A stretch of DNA of 64,000 nucleotides from Bdellovibrio sp. KM01. Lineage in GTDB: Bacteria > Bdellovibrionota > Bdellovibrionia > Bdellovibrionales > Bdellovibrionaceae. Under the pieces are notes generated by a model, which was not told the origin of the DNA, searched no databases, and saw only the letters and a list, made by a program, of their open reading frames with translations. Location: the NCBI RefSeq assembly GCF_013752535.1, contig NZ_CP058348.1, positions 2,418,001 to 2,482,000 on the forward strand, given 5' to 3'. Positions 8,503 through 16,751 of the stretch are shown here, piece by piece; positions within the stretch are counted from its first letter, which is position 1; every line of letters begins with the position of its first letter. A program made the position numbers and the translations under genes.

Positions 8503-10259
8503 AAAACAGCAGCATTTTGTTCTTAGCCCTTGTTACCTGCGCCGTCGCTCAAGCAGATGTGCGTAAACCCATGCTGTTTCAAGCCAGCAAAAACAATCTG
8601 CAGGTTTTACCACAACGATTTGAATACACTTTGATGGATGAAGACCGTTTGAAAGTCGGCGACATTTTGATCGATTCCACGAAAGTGACTTTCGATCTGC
8701 AGGCCCCGACTAAAAACGATGCTCCCTACAAAGTGCGCTTCACTTGGCCCGCAGATCTTTTGAAAGATGGCGAACTAGCGATTAAGAATAACGCCGGAAA
8801 AGCGATCTTCACCACTCGTCTGGATCAAGAAAACGTCAAGATCTCCAAAAACGAACGCGACCAGGAAAACCTGCGATCCGATTTGGCAAGCCTTACTGTT
8901 GAACTGAAGGATGCAAAAATTGTCGACGACATGAAGTATCTGCCGTTCATGACCTTCTGTATTTATCGTCAAAGCGATGAAACGCAAACTTACCTGTGCT
9001 CGAAAGAGTTGTATCTTTCTTCACAGCAAGGCCAATTGGAAGTCCGCCCTCGTTCTTCTTCTAAAAAAACAGCTCAGGTTGAAATCAATGGTAAAGTCGT
9101 GGGCAATCAGGGGATCATCTACTTGAACGATCGCTCTGAAAGCGTTTCGTTCAAAGCCCTGACTCAAACAGGGGCTTTCCTGGAAATCGCGACTCGTATG
9201 AATGACGTGGATTTCAAAGACGCCGTTCAAACTGAAAATGGCCAAAGAATCGTTCTGACAGCTTCCGGAGCAGACCCTGCAGATGGCAGCAAAGTGCGAC
9301 GCTTAACTGATGGCAGCTGGCAAGTTGTTCTTTCTAAAGAACGTCCCCTTTTGTATCTGAAGGGTGACGGCGATATTCCAATGCGCCAAGAGTTTTACGT
9401 GCGTGGAGCCATTGCTCCTGCAAAAATCCGCCCGACACTTTCTTCTAAGTCTGTGACGAAAACTTATTCTTCCAGCGTTACTTTGGAAGGAACTGCACCG
9501 GCAGACGTATCCGTGAGCGGTGATGGATCTGACAAAGACGCCGTATTCCAAGGGGACGGCCATCAGTTCAATTGGACTTTAAGCAATCTGCCATCGGGAA
9601 AAAGCACTCGCCACTTTGTGAACGTAAAATCCGGTTCTGATAATTTCATGGCGGGATTCGATATCGAGCGTGGAAATCCTTTCTCTGCTTGGCTTGGTGC
9701 TCGCTACCAAACGCCTTCAGGAATCGCCTTTGGGACATTCGGGTTTGAGTGGTGGTTTGAAAACTTCCTGGGTCTTCATTCGGATGGCACTCGCCTGCAC
9801 TGGGGCTTGGCACTTAGCCGGGATCAGCATTTAACGACGAATGCTGACTACCCTGAAGTTGATTTGACAACGGCAGAGCTTATCTGGCGTGCACAACCGG
9901 GCTTCCATTTGCAGGATGAAACTTGGGGCCTCAGCATTCCGTTCCAAATGGTTCAAGGCAAAGACGCCAGCTCCATGATTTACGGTGTGGGCTTTTTCGT
10001 TCAAAATCAGCCGACAGCGAACTGGTTGAAAAAAATGATGGAATGGTCTGAGTTAAAATTGCAGTACTTCCCAAGCGGCACCGGCGATGATTTCAAAGTC
10101 AGCAACGCTTACCGCCTGGAAGGCAATGGCTACTATAAATTCAAAAAAGATTTCTATCTGAAATACGGCCTGGGATTTGTAAATTATAAATACGACCCCG
10201 CCACTCCAAAAGAAGACATGCAAATTGAACTGAACGGCATGGCTTTCTGGAAATTCTAA
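8499..10259 (+). CDS. Large outer-membrane protein of unknown function, paralogue of the gene at 32344-34380
   Basis: 586 residues. A signal peptide (MKNSSILFLALVTCAVAQA) is followed by beta-rich domains, and the C-terminal 200 residues alternate hydrophobic and polar residues in strand-like blocks (SAWLGARYQTPSGIAFGTF, NYKYDP) ending in MAFWKF, an aromatic C terminus typical of outer-membrane barrels. It has the same plan as the 695-residue-frame protein at 32344: an opening strand block with a hydrophobic EY-x-L motif, a middle Ig-like region and the closing barrel. AAGGAG lies eight bases before the ATG, and the start overlaps the ATPase gene by ATGA. The stop TAA is the first base triplet of the long inverted repeat that follows. 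Confidence 0.8.
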   Translation: MKNSSILFLALVTCAVAQADVRKPMLFQASKNNLQVLPQRFEYTLMDEDRLKVGDILIDSTKVTFDLQAPTKNDAPYKVRFTWPADLLKDGELAIKNNAGKAIFTTRLDQENVKISKNERDQENLRSDLASLTVELKDAKIVDDMKYLPFMTFCIYRQSDETQTYLCSKELYLSSQQGQLEVRPRSSSKKTAQVEINGKVVGNQGIIYLNDRSESVSFKALTQTGAFLEIATRMNDVDFKDAVQTENGQRIVLTASGADPADGSKVRRLTDGSWQVVLSKERPLLYLKGDGDIPMRQEFYVRGAIAPAKIRPTLSSKSVTKTYSSSVTLEGTAPADVSVSGDGSDKDAVFQGDGHQFNWTLSNLPSGKSTRHFVNVKSGSDNFMAGFDIERGNPFSAWLGARYQTPSGIAFGTFGFEWWFENFLGLHSDGTRLHWGLALSRDQHLTTNADYPEVDLTTAELIWRAQPGFHLQDETWGLSIPFQMVQGKDASSMIYGVGFFVQNQPTANWLKKMMEWSELKLQYFPSGTGDDFKVSNAYRLEGNGYYKFKKDFYLKYGLGFVNYKYDPATPKEDMQIELNGMAFWKF

Positions 10260-10358
10260 AAGGTACGGACTTACTTTCTCCAATAATAAAAAAGGCTGGG
10301 TTTCTATCCAGCCTTTTTTATTGGAGAAAGTAAGTCCGTACCTTTTACGTACCTTTTA
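10257..10358. repeat. 30-bp perfect inverted repeat around a terminator, TAAAAGGTACGG family copy 2
   Basis: Arms at 10257-10286 and 10318-10347 are complementary over all 30 bases, reading TAAAAGGTACGGACTTAC inward. Between them is a strong intrinsic terminator with stem AAAAAAGGCTGG/CCAGCCTTTTTT. Relative to copy 1 the arms carry TTA instead of ACA after GGAC, and the change is present in both arms, so pairing is preserved. On the right a partial duplication CGTACCTTTTA (10348-10358) follows. The left edge TAA is the stop of the outer-membrane protein gene, and the right duplicated TTTTA provides the stop of the receiver-PATAN gene on the minus strand. Confidence 0.92.
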
Positions 10359-12296
10359 TTTCTTCTTGAAGAAGCCTGAAACCATTTGTTTCAGATCCAT
10401 ATTGAAGACGTCTTGTTTTTGATTTTTCGCGGCCGCACTTAAAGTCGACAACTCACGGCGTGCTGACATGAAGGATGCATCCATCGCAATCGCTTTTTCC
10501 AGCTGTTTGCGGGCTCCCGCCAAATCACCACGGATCTTTTGGAAAAGACCCATCACGAATGGATAAAGAGCATCGTAGCGTTCATCTGGAGGGACTTGCA
10601 TCATCTCCATTTCAACCTCTTTACTGATCGCCGCACGACGAACACCATCAGCCGTTGCGGCTACACCCAGTTTCGCCCATGAACTGTAAAGATGAAGTTG
10701 AGCTTGCTGCGGATTCAATTTCGCAATCTCTACCACCATAGTCATGGCTTTGGAGTACTGCGTATATTGTAGGGCCTTCTTCACATCTTCCATCATGCTA
10801 TTCGCTTTAAGCTTGTTCTCGGCCTCAGAGCGCTGAGCTTCTTGACGGAATGCAGATGCTTTGTTGGAGTCTTGAGCAACCAGAACAGCGTCTTCCGCTT
10901 CCTTCTTGATCTTGTTCCACAAATTCGCCACTTCTGATTTTGGATCAGCAGGCTCTGGGCCCAATGTCGTCAGGAAGTCTTCAAGGACACTTTCCAATGA
11001 AGACCCCATCGTACCGCTTTCCATGTGGGTCACGATCTCAAAACCGTTTTTACCTTCAAGATTCGCCCAGATTTTCTGCAAGGACTTCAATTGAACTTCC
11101 GGAGATTCGAAAGCCGCTCTTTGAGCAAACACAATCAAACCCTTTGTCAAAAGGAAGTGGACCGCTTTATAGACACCGATCTCTGTATAGCCTTTGACAT
11201 CCAAAAGCTTATTGATCGTCGTCTCGCCGTCAATCTTAGCCATGAAACCATCCAGGGACTTAATCATCGACATGCTAAGTGCCGGATGATCATCCGTATA
11301 GGTTGGACTTTTCGCAATCACGTTGCCCGTCCAGATCATGTAGAAAGATTTCAACCAGTTCAATGACAATTTCGAAGCAATCCAGTCATGCAGATAGTGC
11401 GAAAGCGCATCGGCATCGATACTTGGATTGGACATTTCAACTTCCGCCGACGCAAAGTTCACACGGATTTTTTCATCCACGATCGTTTTTACCAGACGGA
11501 TATTCATTTGCTCCATCAGGATCAAATCAAAGGCATGCGGGCTCAATTGATTGTTCTGAATCAGATAGTTACCAATACGGCGATTGTTTTTGTCACGCAA
11601 AGCCGTTTGCACGTCTCCAGGAGTTGCATAACCACTTTGAATCAACATCTCACCCAGGAATGTCGTTTTATCGTCAACGTCAACACCGACGATATTGCCA
11701 TTACAGAACGAGATACCGGAAACAGATCCATCAGAATTATAAATATTCAAATAACCACTGCTCTTAGTTTCCACCAAAAGCGAATACAAGAACGGCAAGT
11801 CAAAGCCGCTTACTTCTTCAATCGACTCGATGACCTTACGTTTTTGGCGATTCGTCACTTTGGGATTGGAGAACATTTGATACAGAAGCTTACGAGCACT
11901 TGTCGTTTCTTCTTTGACAGAAGCTTCTTTTTTAACCAGCTTTAAAACTTGATCCATTTCAAAGGGCTTACGCAAGAAGGCCAATGCCTGAGTCTTATTC
12001 GTCGCCTCTTGAATGAATGCTTTATCTGTGAAGATACCACTCATCAAAACGACTTTGAAACGAAGGTTGGGGTTTTCCGTGCGTGTGCGCTCGATAAAAT
12101 CCATCCCTGTCATTTGCGGAAGCATACAGTCACAGAAAAGAAATTCAATGTTATTGGACGTGAGCATGCCCGTCGCTTCATCAGGACGGCTTGCAACAAG
12201 TACGGAATGTCCTGCGCGGCTCAGAATTTCCTTCAGTGCCGCGGAGACCGACTCGTCATCTTCCAAAATAAGGATTTTACTTTTAGCATCACTCAC
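10356..12296 (-). CDS. Response regulator with PATAN (DUF4388) and TPR-like regions
   Basis: 646 residues. Receiver domain at 7-125: acidic pair Asp13/Asp14, phospho-acceptor Asp56 in FLFCDCMLP, and Lys110 in FLRKPFE. Residues about 160-290 resemble the PATAN/DUF4388 domain (YLNIYNSDG, ISFCNGNIVGVD, GEMLIQSGY), known from gliding and polarity regulators. The C-terminal part (about 490-630) is helical with TPR-like repeats (LNPQQAQLHLYSSWAKLG, AGARKQLEKAIAMD). There is no DNA-binding domain, so output is by protein contact. The start is GTG with a weak ribosome-binding site. It lies downstream of the STAS protein and the PP2C phosphatase in the same direction and probably reads out the same pathway. 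Its stop codon lies in the repeat that follows. Confidence 0.85.
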   Translation of the reverse strand: MSDAKSKILILEDDESVSAALKEILSRAGHSVLVASRPDEATGMLTSNNIEFLFCDCMLPQMTGMDFIERTRTENPNLRFKVVLMSGIFTDKAFIQEATNKTQALAFLRKPFEMDQVLKLVKKEASVKEETTSARKLLYQMFSNPKVTNRQKRKVIESIEEVSGFDLPFLYSLLVETKSSGYLNIYNSDGSVSGISFCNGNIVGVDVDDKTTFLGEMLIQSGYATPGDVQTALRDKNNRRIGNYLIQNNQLSPHAFDLILMEQMNIRLVKTIVDEKIRVNFASAEVEMSNPSIDADALSHYLHDWIASKLSLNWLKSFYMIWTGNVIAKSPTYTDDHPALSMSMIKSLDGFMAKIDGETTINKLLDVKGYTEIGVYKAVHFLLTKGLIVFAQRAAFESPEVQLKSLQKIWANLEGKNGFEIVTHMESGTMGSSLESVLEDFLTTLGPEPADPKSEVANLWNKIKKEAEDAVLVAQDSNKASAFRQEAQRSEAENKLKANSMMEDVKKALQYTQYSKAMTMVVEIAKLNPQQAQLHLYSSWAKLGVAATADGVRRAAISKEVEMEMMQVPPDERYDALYPFVMGLFQKIRGDLAGARKQLEKAIAMDASFMSARRELSTLSAAAKNQKQDVFNMDLKQMVSGFFKKK

Positions 12297-12345
12297 GATT
12301 CTCTATTCGGCTTTAAATGCTCGTATATTTAGGTTTAAAATGAAG

Positions 12346-12376
12346 AAAGCGAGCCTGGACCACAGGACTCGCTTCA
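12346..12376 (-). terminator. Hairpin between the STAS gene and the receiver-PATAN gene
   Basis: The segment contains GAAGCGAG and CTCGCTTTC arms with an inner CCTG/CAGG-like pairing, read on the minus strand. A run of T residues after the stem is weak (TTCTTCATTTT), so it may attenuate rather than stop transcription between the two genes. Confidence 0.45.
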
Positions 12377-12414
12377 CTTTCTAGACCTTCAACCTAGACT
12401 CTTGTCTGGTGTTT

Positions 12415-12885
12415 TTACTTCTTGATGAACTTGAAGTACTTGGACTCGATCACGTCCATTTCCATGTCGTTACCGTCCTCGTCCTTAATACCCTCAGGTG
12501 GCGTTACGGAACCCTCTTTGAACTCAGTACCGTATCGGAATAGGACATTTTTCTCAGCACCGGAATCGTCGTTGTAGTAAGGAACATAGAACGAAGACAC
12601 CTTCGCAGATGTCGGCAAAAAGCCATCCACCATGTTGATTTGGTCTACGATGACTTTCGGGCAGTTTGCGAATGTGATGTCAGCAGCTCCCGCTGTGCCC
12701 ATCCACTTGATCCACTCACGTATACCGCAAGAATTGATACTCTTAACGCCAGCAAGTTCCATTTCAATCGCCTGATTTCCAGACAAATCGAATTGGGAAA
12801 AATCAACGTCTTCGTCGATTGTTCCATTCATCTGAACAGACAACTTACTAGCTGCTTTGTTCATTTTAACGTCGAGTTTGCTCAT
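12415..12885 (-). CDS. STAS-domain protein, anti-sigma-factor-antagonist-like
   Basis: 156 residues from the ATG at 12885, which has GGGAG and AAGG before it; the frame extends five codons further to a GTG that lies inside this site. The sequence has the STAS pattern: LSVQMNGTIDEDVDF (strand 1 and 2), AIEMELAGVKSINSCGIREW (strand, then the phosphorylation loop where Ser or Thr sits in SpoIIAA; here SINSCG offers serines) and ADITFANCPKVIVDQI. This is the classical phospho-switch partner of an RsbU/SpoIIE-type phosphatase, and that phosphatase is encoded immediately upstream. An acidic C-terminal extension (about 100-156) is not part of the standard domain. No anti-sigma kinase of the RsbW type is visible nearby. 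Confidence 0.82.
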   Translation of the reverse strand: MSKLDVKMNKAASKLSVQMNGTIDEDVDFSQFDLSGNQAIEMELAGVKSINSCGIREWIKWMGTAGAADITFANCPKVIVDQINMVDGFLPTSAKVSSFYVPYYNDDSGAEKNVLFRYGTEFKEGSVTPPEGIKDEDGNDMEMDVIESKYFKFIKK

Positions 12886-12957
12886 CCTTAATTCTCCCAC
12901 TCATCTTGCACTAGAGGTGCACAAATCTAACCTATAAAAAAATCATTTATGATTTTA

Positions 12958-14790
12958 CTAAATACCGTCGTTCTTCACCACAAAAAAGGTCACGTCATCG
13001 ACTAAAGGCGCTCCCTGACGGTGTGCTTGGAAACTGGTTACAAAACGCTCCACAGAATCCGCCACAGAAGGGAAATCTTTATTAGCCGTGATCAGCGCTT
13101 TGATAAATTCGCGCTCTCCCCAGGCATTCTTACCCGGATTTTGAATGTCTGGGATACCGTCAGTATAAAAGAAAACAGCGTCCCCTGGGGATACTTGAAT
13201 GCTCGTTTGCTCATAAAGAGATTCACGAGACTGTCCCAATCTGGGATTATTCACTTCATTTAGGGCCACTAAATCCTTTTTCTTTAAGGCATCGTCAGAT
13301 TTCTTGATCAAGAAGGGCGCTTCATGAGAGGCGTTACAATAAACCAGTCTGCCAGTTTGCAAATCGAAACTCGCCAAGAAGAAAGTCATCATGATGCGCC
13401 CTTTAGAAACATCATAAATAGAGCGATTCAATAGCTCCATCGCTTTCGCCGGAGAAATATCCAGACGCTCGATGATCGTCGAAGCGGACTTTGCGGCGCT
13501 CGTGATCAAAGCCGCAGGAGCTCCATGCCCCGTCGCGTCCCCGATCCACAAAAAGATCTTTTCGCCCACTTGGCAGTAATGCCACCAGTCGCCACCACAC
13601 TCAGAGGCCGGTTCGTAAAATCCTGCAATCGAAAGAGGACCAATTTTAGCCCTCGCATCCGGGAACAGGGTTTCTTGCACCGTTTTTGCGGTTTGCAGCT
13701 CTGATTCCATACGCGCTTTTTCAGCAGTTTGTTCCAATAGACGGGACACCTCGGCCGCCATCAAATTGAAATTATCCGCAAGGCTTCCCACTTCATCTGT
13801 GGAAGTCACATCGACACGCACATTGAAATCACCTTCAGCAACCTTCTTGGTTGCCGAGAACAATTGTGTCAAAGCTTGTGTGATACCTGTCGAAGCAAAA
13901 AGACTGATAATCACTGTCAATGAAATCAAGATACCGAAAAAGATCAAAGATTTTCTGATCAAGATCTGCATCGCGCCCAATGCTTTGGATTTTTCAATCG
14001 TCGTAACGACAGTTAAGTCACCAAAACCCGCTTTAGAGAAAGACACCAGGTAATCCACGCCATTGGGACCTTTTACCGTCTCTGCCCCCTGCCCGATTTT
14101 GCTGGCTGTATCTGTCAGAAAGTTCGGCGTGATGATGGATTGCAGGTATTGCCCCACCATCTTTGTTGGACCAAACAACACCGTGCCATCTTTTGCGATC
14201 AAGTACATTTTTTGTGAAGTCGCTGCATTGAACATTTCTGCAGATTCGCTCATTCGCACTAACAGGGCGAAAACTGTGGCCTTGGTTTTATCCTGATTCC
14301 AAACTTTATCCATGATCAAAACACGGTCGTCATTGAAAGGAACTTTCACAACACGTTGATTGGCATCCACCTCTGTAAAGTACATCGGAAGATTCGCCTG
14401 CAATGATTTGATCAGGTTGTCTGCACCATCAGGAACTTTTTCAAGTGACGCGACTTTCTGATATTGGCCATTCGCGCCCGGAGTGAAAACCACAACATCT
14501 TCGATGGAATATTCATTTTCGAAAATGGATTTTGCTACAGGAGTGAACTTATAAACCGAAAGGTAATCTTGATAGATGGGCTTGGCAGTTCCCAGCACAG
14601 CATTGAGCTGTGTCTTAATTTGAGCCGCCATCGTGCCTGACATACTGCTGGAAGAATCAAAGACGTAAGCAATCTTATCGTCTTCAAAGATCCGCAGTGC
14701 CAACACGAGATATGCCGTTAACGTAATCAACGGGATAGAAGTTAAAAGTAAGAGAATCTTATATCTAATTGATATGCCACGTTTTTTCAC
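12958..14790 (-). CDS. Membrane sensor PP2C (SpoIIE/RsbU-type) phosphatase with HAMP domain
   Basis: 610 residues. A first membrane helix at about 12-34, a periplasmic sensor region to about 280 (Cache-like, with KMYLIAKDGTVLFG near 195-210), a second helix at about 283-305, a HAMP domain to about 357 (DVTSTDEVGSLADNFNLM), then a SpoIIE-type phosphatase. The metal-binding elements are present: ECGGDWW, IGDATGHGAPA, FYTDGIPD and DDVTFFVV. It probably dephosphorylates the STAS protein encoded next downstream in response to an external signal. The start is GTG at 14790. The divergent gene at 14901 begins 110 bases away, so this region holds two promoters. Confidence 0.9.
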   Translation of the reverse strand: MKKRGISIRYKILLLLTSIPLITLTAYLVLALRIFEDDKIAYVFDSSSSMSGTMAAQIKTQLNAVLGTAKPIYQDYLSVYKFTPVAKSIFENEYSIEDVVVFTPGANGQYQKVASLEKVPDGADNLIKSLQANLPMYFTEVDANQRVVKVPFNDDRVLIMDKVWNQDKTKATVFALLVRMSESAEMFNAATSQKMYLIAKDGTVLFGPTKMVGQYLQSIITPNFLTDTASKIGQGAETVKGPNGVDYLVSFSKAGFGDLTVVTTIEKSKALGAMQILIRKSLIFFGILISLTVIISLFASTGITQALTQLFSATKKVAEGDFNVRVDVTSTDEVGSLADNFNLMAAEVSRLLEQTAEKARMESELQTAKTVQETLFPDARAKIGPLSIAGFYEPASECGGDWWHYCQVGEKIFLWIGDATGHGAPAALITSAAKSASTIIERLDISPAKAMELLNRSIYDVSKGRIMMTFFLASFDLQTGRLVYCNASHEAPFLIKKSDDALKKKDLVALNEVNNPRLGQSRESLYEQTSIQVSPGDAVFFYTDGIPDIQNPGKNAWGEREFIKALITANKDFPSVADSVERFVTSFQAHRQGAPLVDDVTFFVVKNDGI

Positions 14791-14900
14791 AGAGTCAGTA
14801 TGACCCGTAACAAGAATCCCGAAAAGAAATTCTCATATAAGTTAGCCTTAGGTCCGTAAATTAAAAACCCGACTAAGCCGATGAGTTTACCGGGAGATAT

Positions 14901-16751
14901 ATGACACGTTTAGGAAAAACAGAGAAAACAATATTCGGAGTAGCAGTTCTCGTGTTGCTGTTGTTCTCGTACTTCTTGTACGACGACTCCTTGTTATTCC
15001 CTAAATCCAACCAAAGCGAAATGGAACTGATTGGTTCCGTCGCAACATCGCAAAACGACGTGCGCAGAAAGAACCTGGATACATTCAGTTGGTTGCCTGC
15101 GACTCGCGAAGATAAAATCTTCGATAATGATTCCATTTACACCGGGGACCGTTCCGAGGCTCAAATACGCCTACAAGATGGCACCTTGATTCGCATCGCC
15201 CCTAATTCATTAATCACTTTGAACATGAAAAATGGCCAGATGATGCTCGACCTGCGTTACGGTAACTTGGTCGGTGATATCACTCAGGGTTCTCAAATCA
15301 AAATCAAATCCGGTGCAGAAGAGTTCAACCTGGATGGTGGCGGTAAGATCGAGTTCAAAAAATCCCACTCCGGCAACGTCGACCTTCGTCTGTTAGCGGG
15401 TAAGGTGAACTATCAGGACAAAAAAGTTCGTAAGTCTTTAGAGAAAGAGCAACCGATCGCGGTCTCCCCTCAAGGCGTGAAAGCCTTGGTCAAACCAACG
15501 GTTGAACTTTTGACGGCGAACAATGCCACTTTCGTGCGTGAAAATCCAGATGATAAGATGCCCTTCAACTGGCGTGGTCGTGGTAATATCGCGCGCTTTG
15601 AAATGGAAGTTTCACCGACGGCTGACTTTAATAATGTCGCTGTTCTAAAAACAACAACCGAAGGCAAAACAGAAATCTCGGAGCCTTTGGAACCAGGTCC
15701 TTATTTCTGGCGCGTCAAAGCCTATGATCGCAATGGCGAAATTGGCCTGTCAGAAACTCGCCAGATGTCCCTTCTTCATTTGAATGTTCCGGTGATCACA
15801 TCTCCGGGCCAGAATGCTGAATTCCAAATGGAACTGGAAGTACGTGATCCTTCTCAGCTGGCGATCTCGACAGAGGTTCGCTGGTCTGCAGATTCCATGC
15901 TTAAATCCTATCACTGGCAAATTTCCCAGGATGAAAAGTTCGAGAAAGTTGTGAAAGAAGGCAATTCCTTCGTTCAAAACACTCTGACACCTCGCCTGCC
16001 ATCCGGTACTTACTGGGTGCGTGTGAATGGTGCCACTCAAGACAAAAAAATCTCGGGCTGGTCAGCAGCAGTTCCTTTCACGATCCAAGTGACAGCGAAA
16101 AAAGAGCCGATCCCGGATCGTCCAGAACTGATTGCCAAAGACATCAAGTTCCGTCTGCCTCGTCCTGATGAACGCAGACCTGCCAGCGAAATGGCTCCGA
16201 AAATGGAGTGGACTTCGGTGGCGAAAACCCGCGGCTATCGCGTGCAGGTTTCCAAGGACTTAAACTTTCAGAAACCGCAACAGTATGATGTGCAAGACAC
16301 TTCTGCTTTGTGGTCACAAATGGAAAAAGGTCAATCTTACTACCGTGTGTATGCCGTCAGCCCTAAAGGCCAACTGAGCCCACCGAGTGAGGTTGGCAGC
16401 ATCTTAGTTGAAGATATGAAACCGATCTTGACGTCTCCGCAATTGATGGAGCCGTTTAACAATATGTCGATCTTCCTGCAAACTCAGCAAGAGCCTTTCA
16501 TTTGGCTGGAGTGGAAAAAAGTTGCGGGGGCGACGGGATACACAGTGGAAGTGTCTGACAAAGAAGACTTCTCCCGCATCCTGTACACGTCGACGTTGCC
16601 GGGCAATCGCTATCTAATTAAAAGCAAAGTGCCATTGGGTAAAATCTATTGGCGCGTGCGAGCAGAAGCTCAAGGCGACACGCCGTCTACGTGGACAGAT
16701 AAGCGTGAATTCACGGTTTACCATCAGAAAAATGAAACATTCGTAAAATGA
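14901..16751 (+). CDS. FecR-domain protein with four fibronectin-III-like repeats
   Basis: 616 residues. A single membrane helix (about 10-28) places the rest outside the cytoplasm. A FecR-like domain spans about 65-170 (DDSIYTGDRSEAQIRLQDG, then RIAPNSLITLN, IKIKSGAEEFNLDGGG). Four repeated beta domains follow at about 215-300, 320-400, 430-510 and 540-612; each ends with a Y/F-W/Y-R-V motif (YFWRVKAYD, TYWVRVNGA, SYYRVYAVS, IYWRVRAEA), as in fibronectin type III-like modules. Such proteins bind surface ligands or the cell wall and occur near signalling genes. The stop overlaps the next gene's start by ATGA, so the pair is coupled. The kinase downstream may receive its signal. Confidence 0.82.
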   Translation: MTRLGKTEKTIFGVAVLVLLLFSYFLYDDSLLFPKSNQSEMELIGSVATSQNDVRRKNLDTFSWLPATREDKIFDNDSIYTGDRSEAQIRLQDGTLIRIAPNSLITLNMKNGQMMLDLRYGNLVGDITQGSQIKIKSGAEEFNLDGGGKIEFKKSHSGNVDLRLLAGKVNYQDKKVRKSLEKEQPIAVSPQGVKALVKPTVELLTANNATFVRENPDDKMPFNWRGRGNIARFEMEVSPTADFNNVAVLKTTTEGKTEISEPLEPGPYFWRVKAYDRNGEIGLSETRQMSLLHLNVPVITSPGQNAEFQMELEVRDPSQLAISTEVRWSADSMLKSYHWQISQDEKFEKVVKEGNSFVQNTLTPRLPSGTYWVRVNGATQDKKISGWSAAVPFTIQVTAKKEPIPDRPELIAKDIKFRLPRPDERRPASEMAPKMEWTSVAKTRGYRVQVSKDLNFQKPQQYDVQDTSALWSQMEKGQSYYRVYAVSPKGQLSPPSEVGSILVEDMKPILTSPQLMEPFNNMSIFLQTQQEPFIWLEWKKVAGATGYTVEVSDKEDFSRILYTSTLPGNRYLIKSKVPLGKIYWRVRAEAQGDTPSTWTDKREFTVYHQKNETFVK

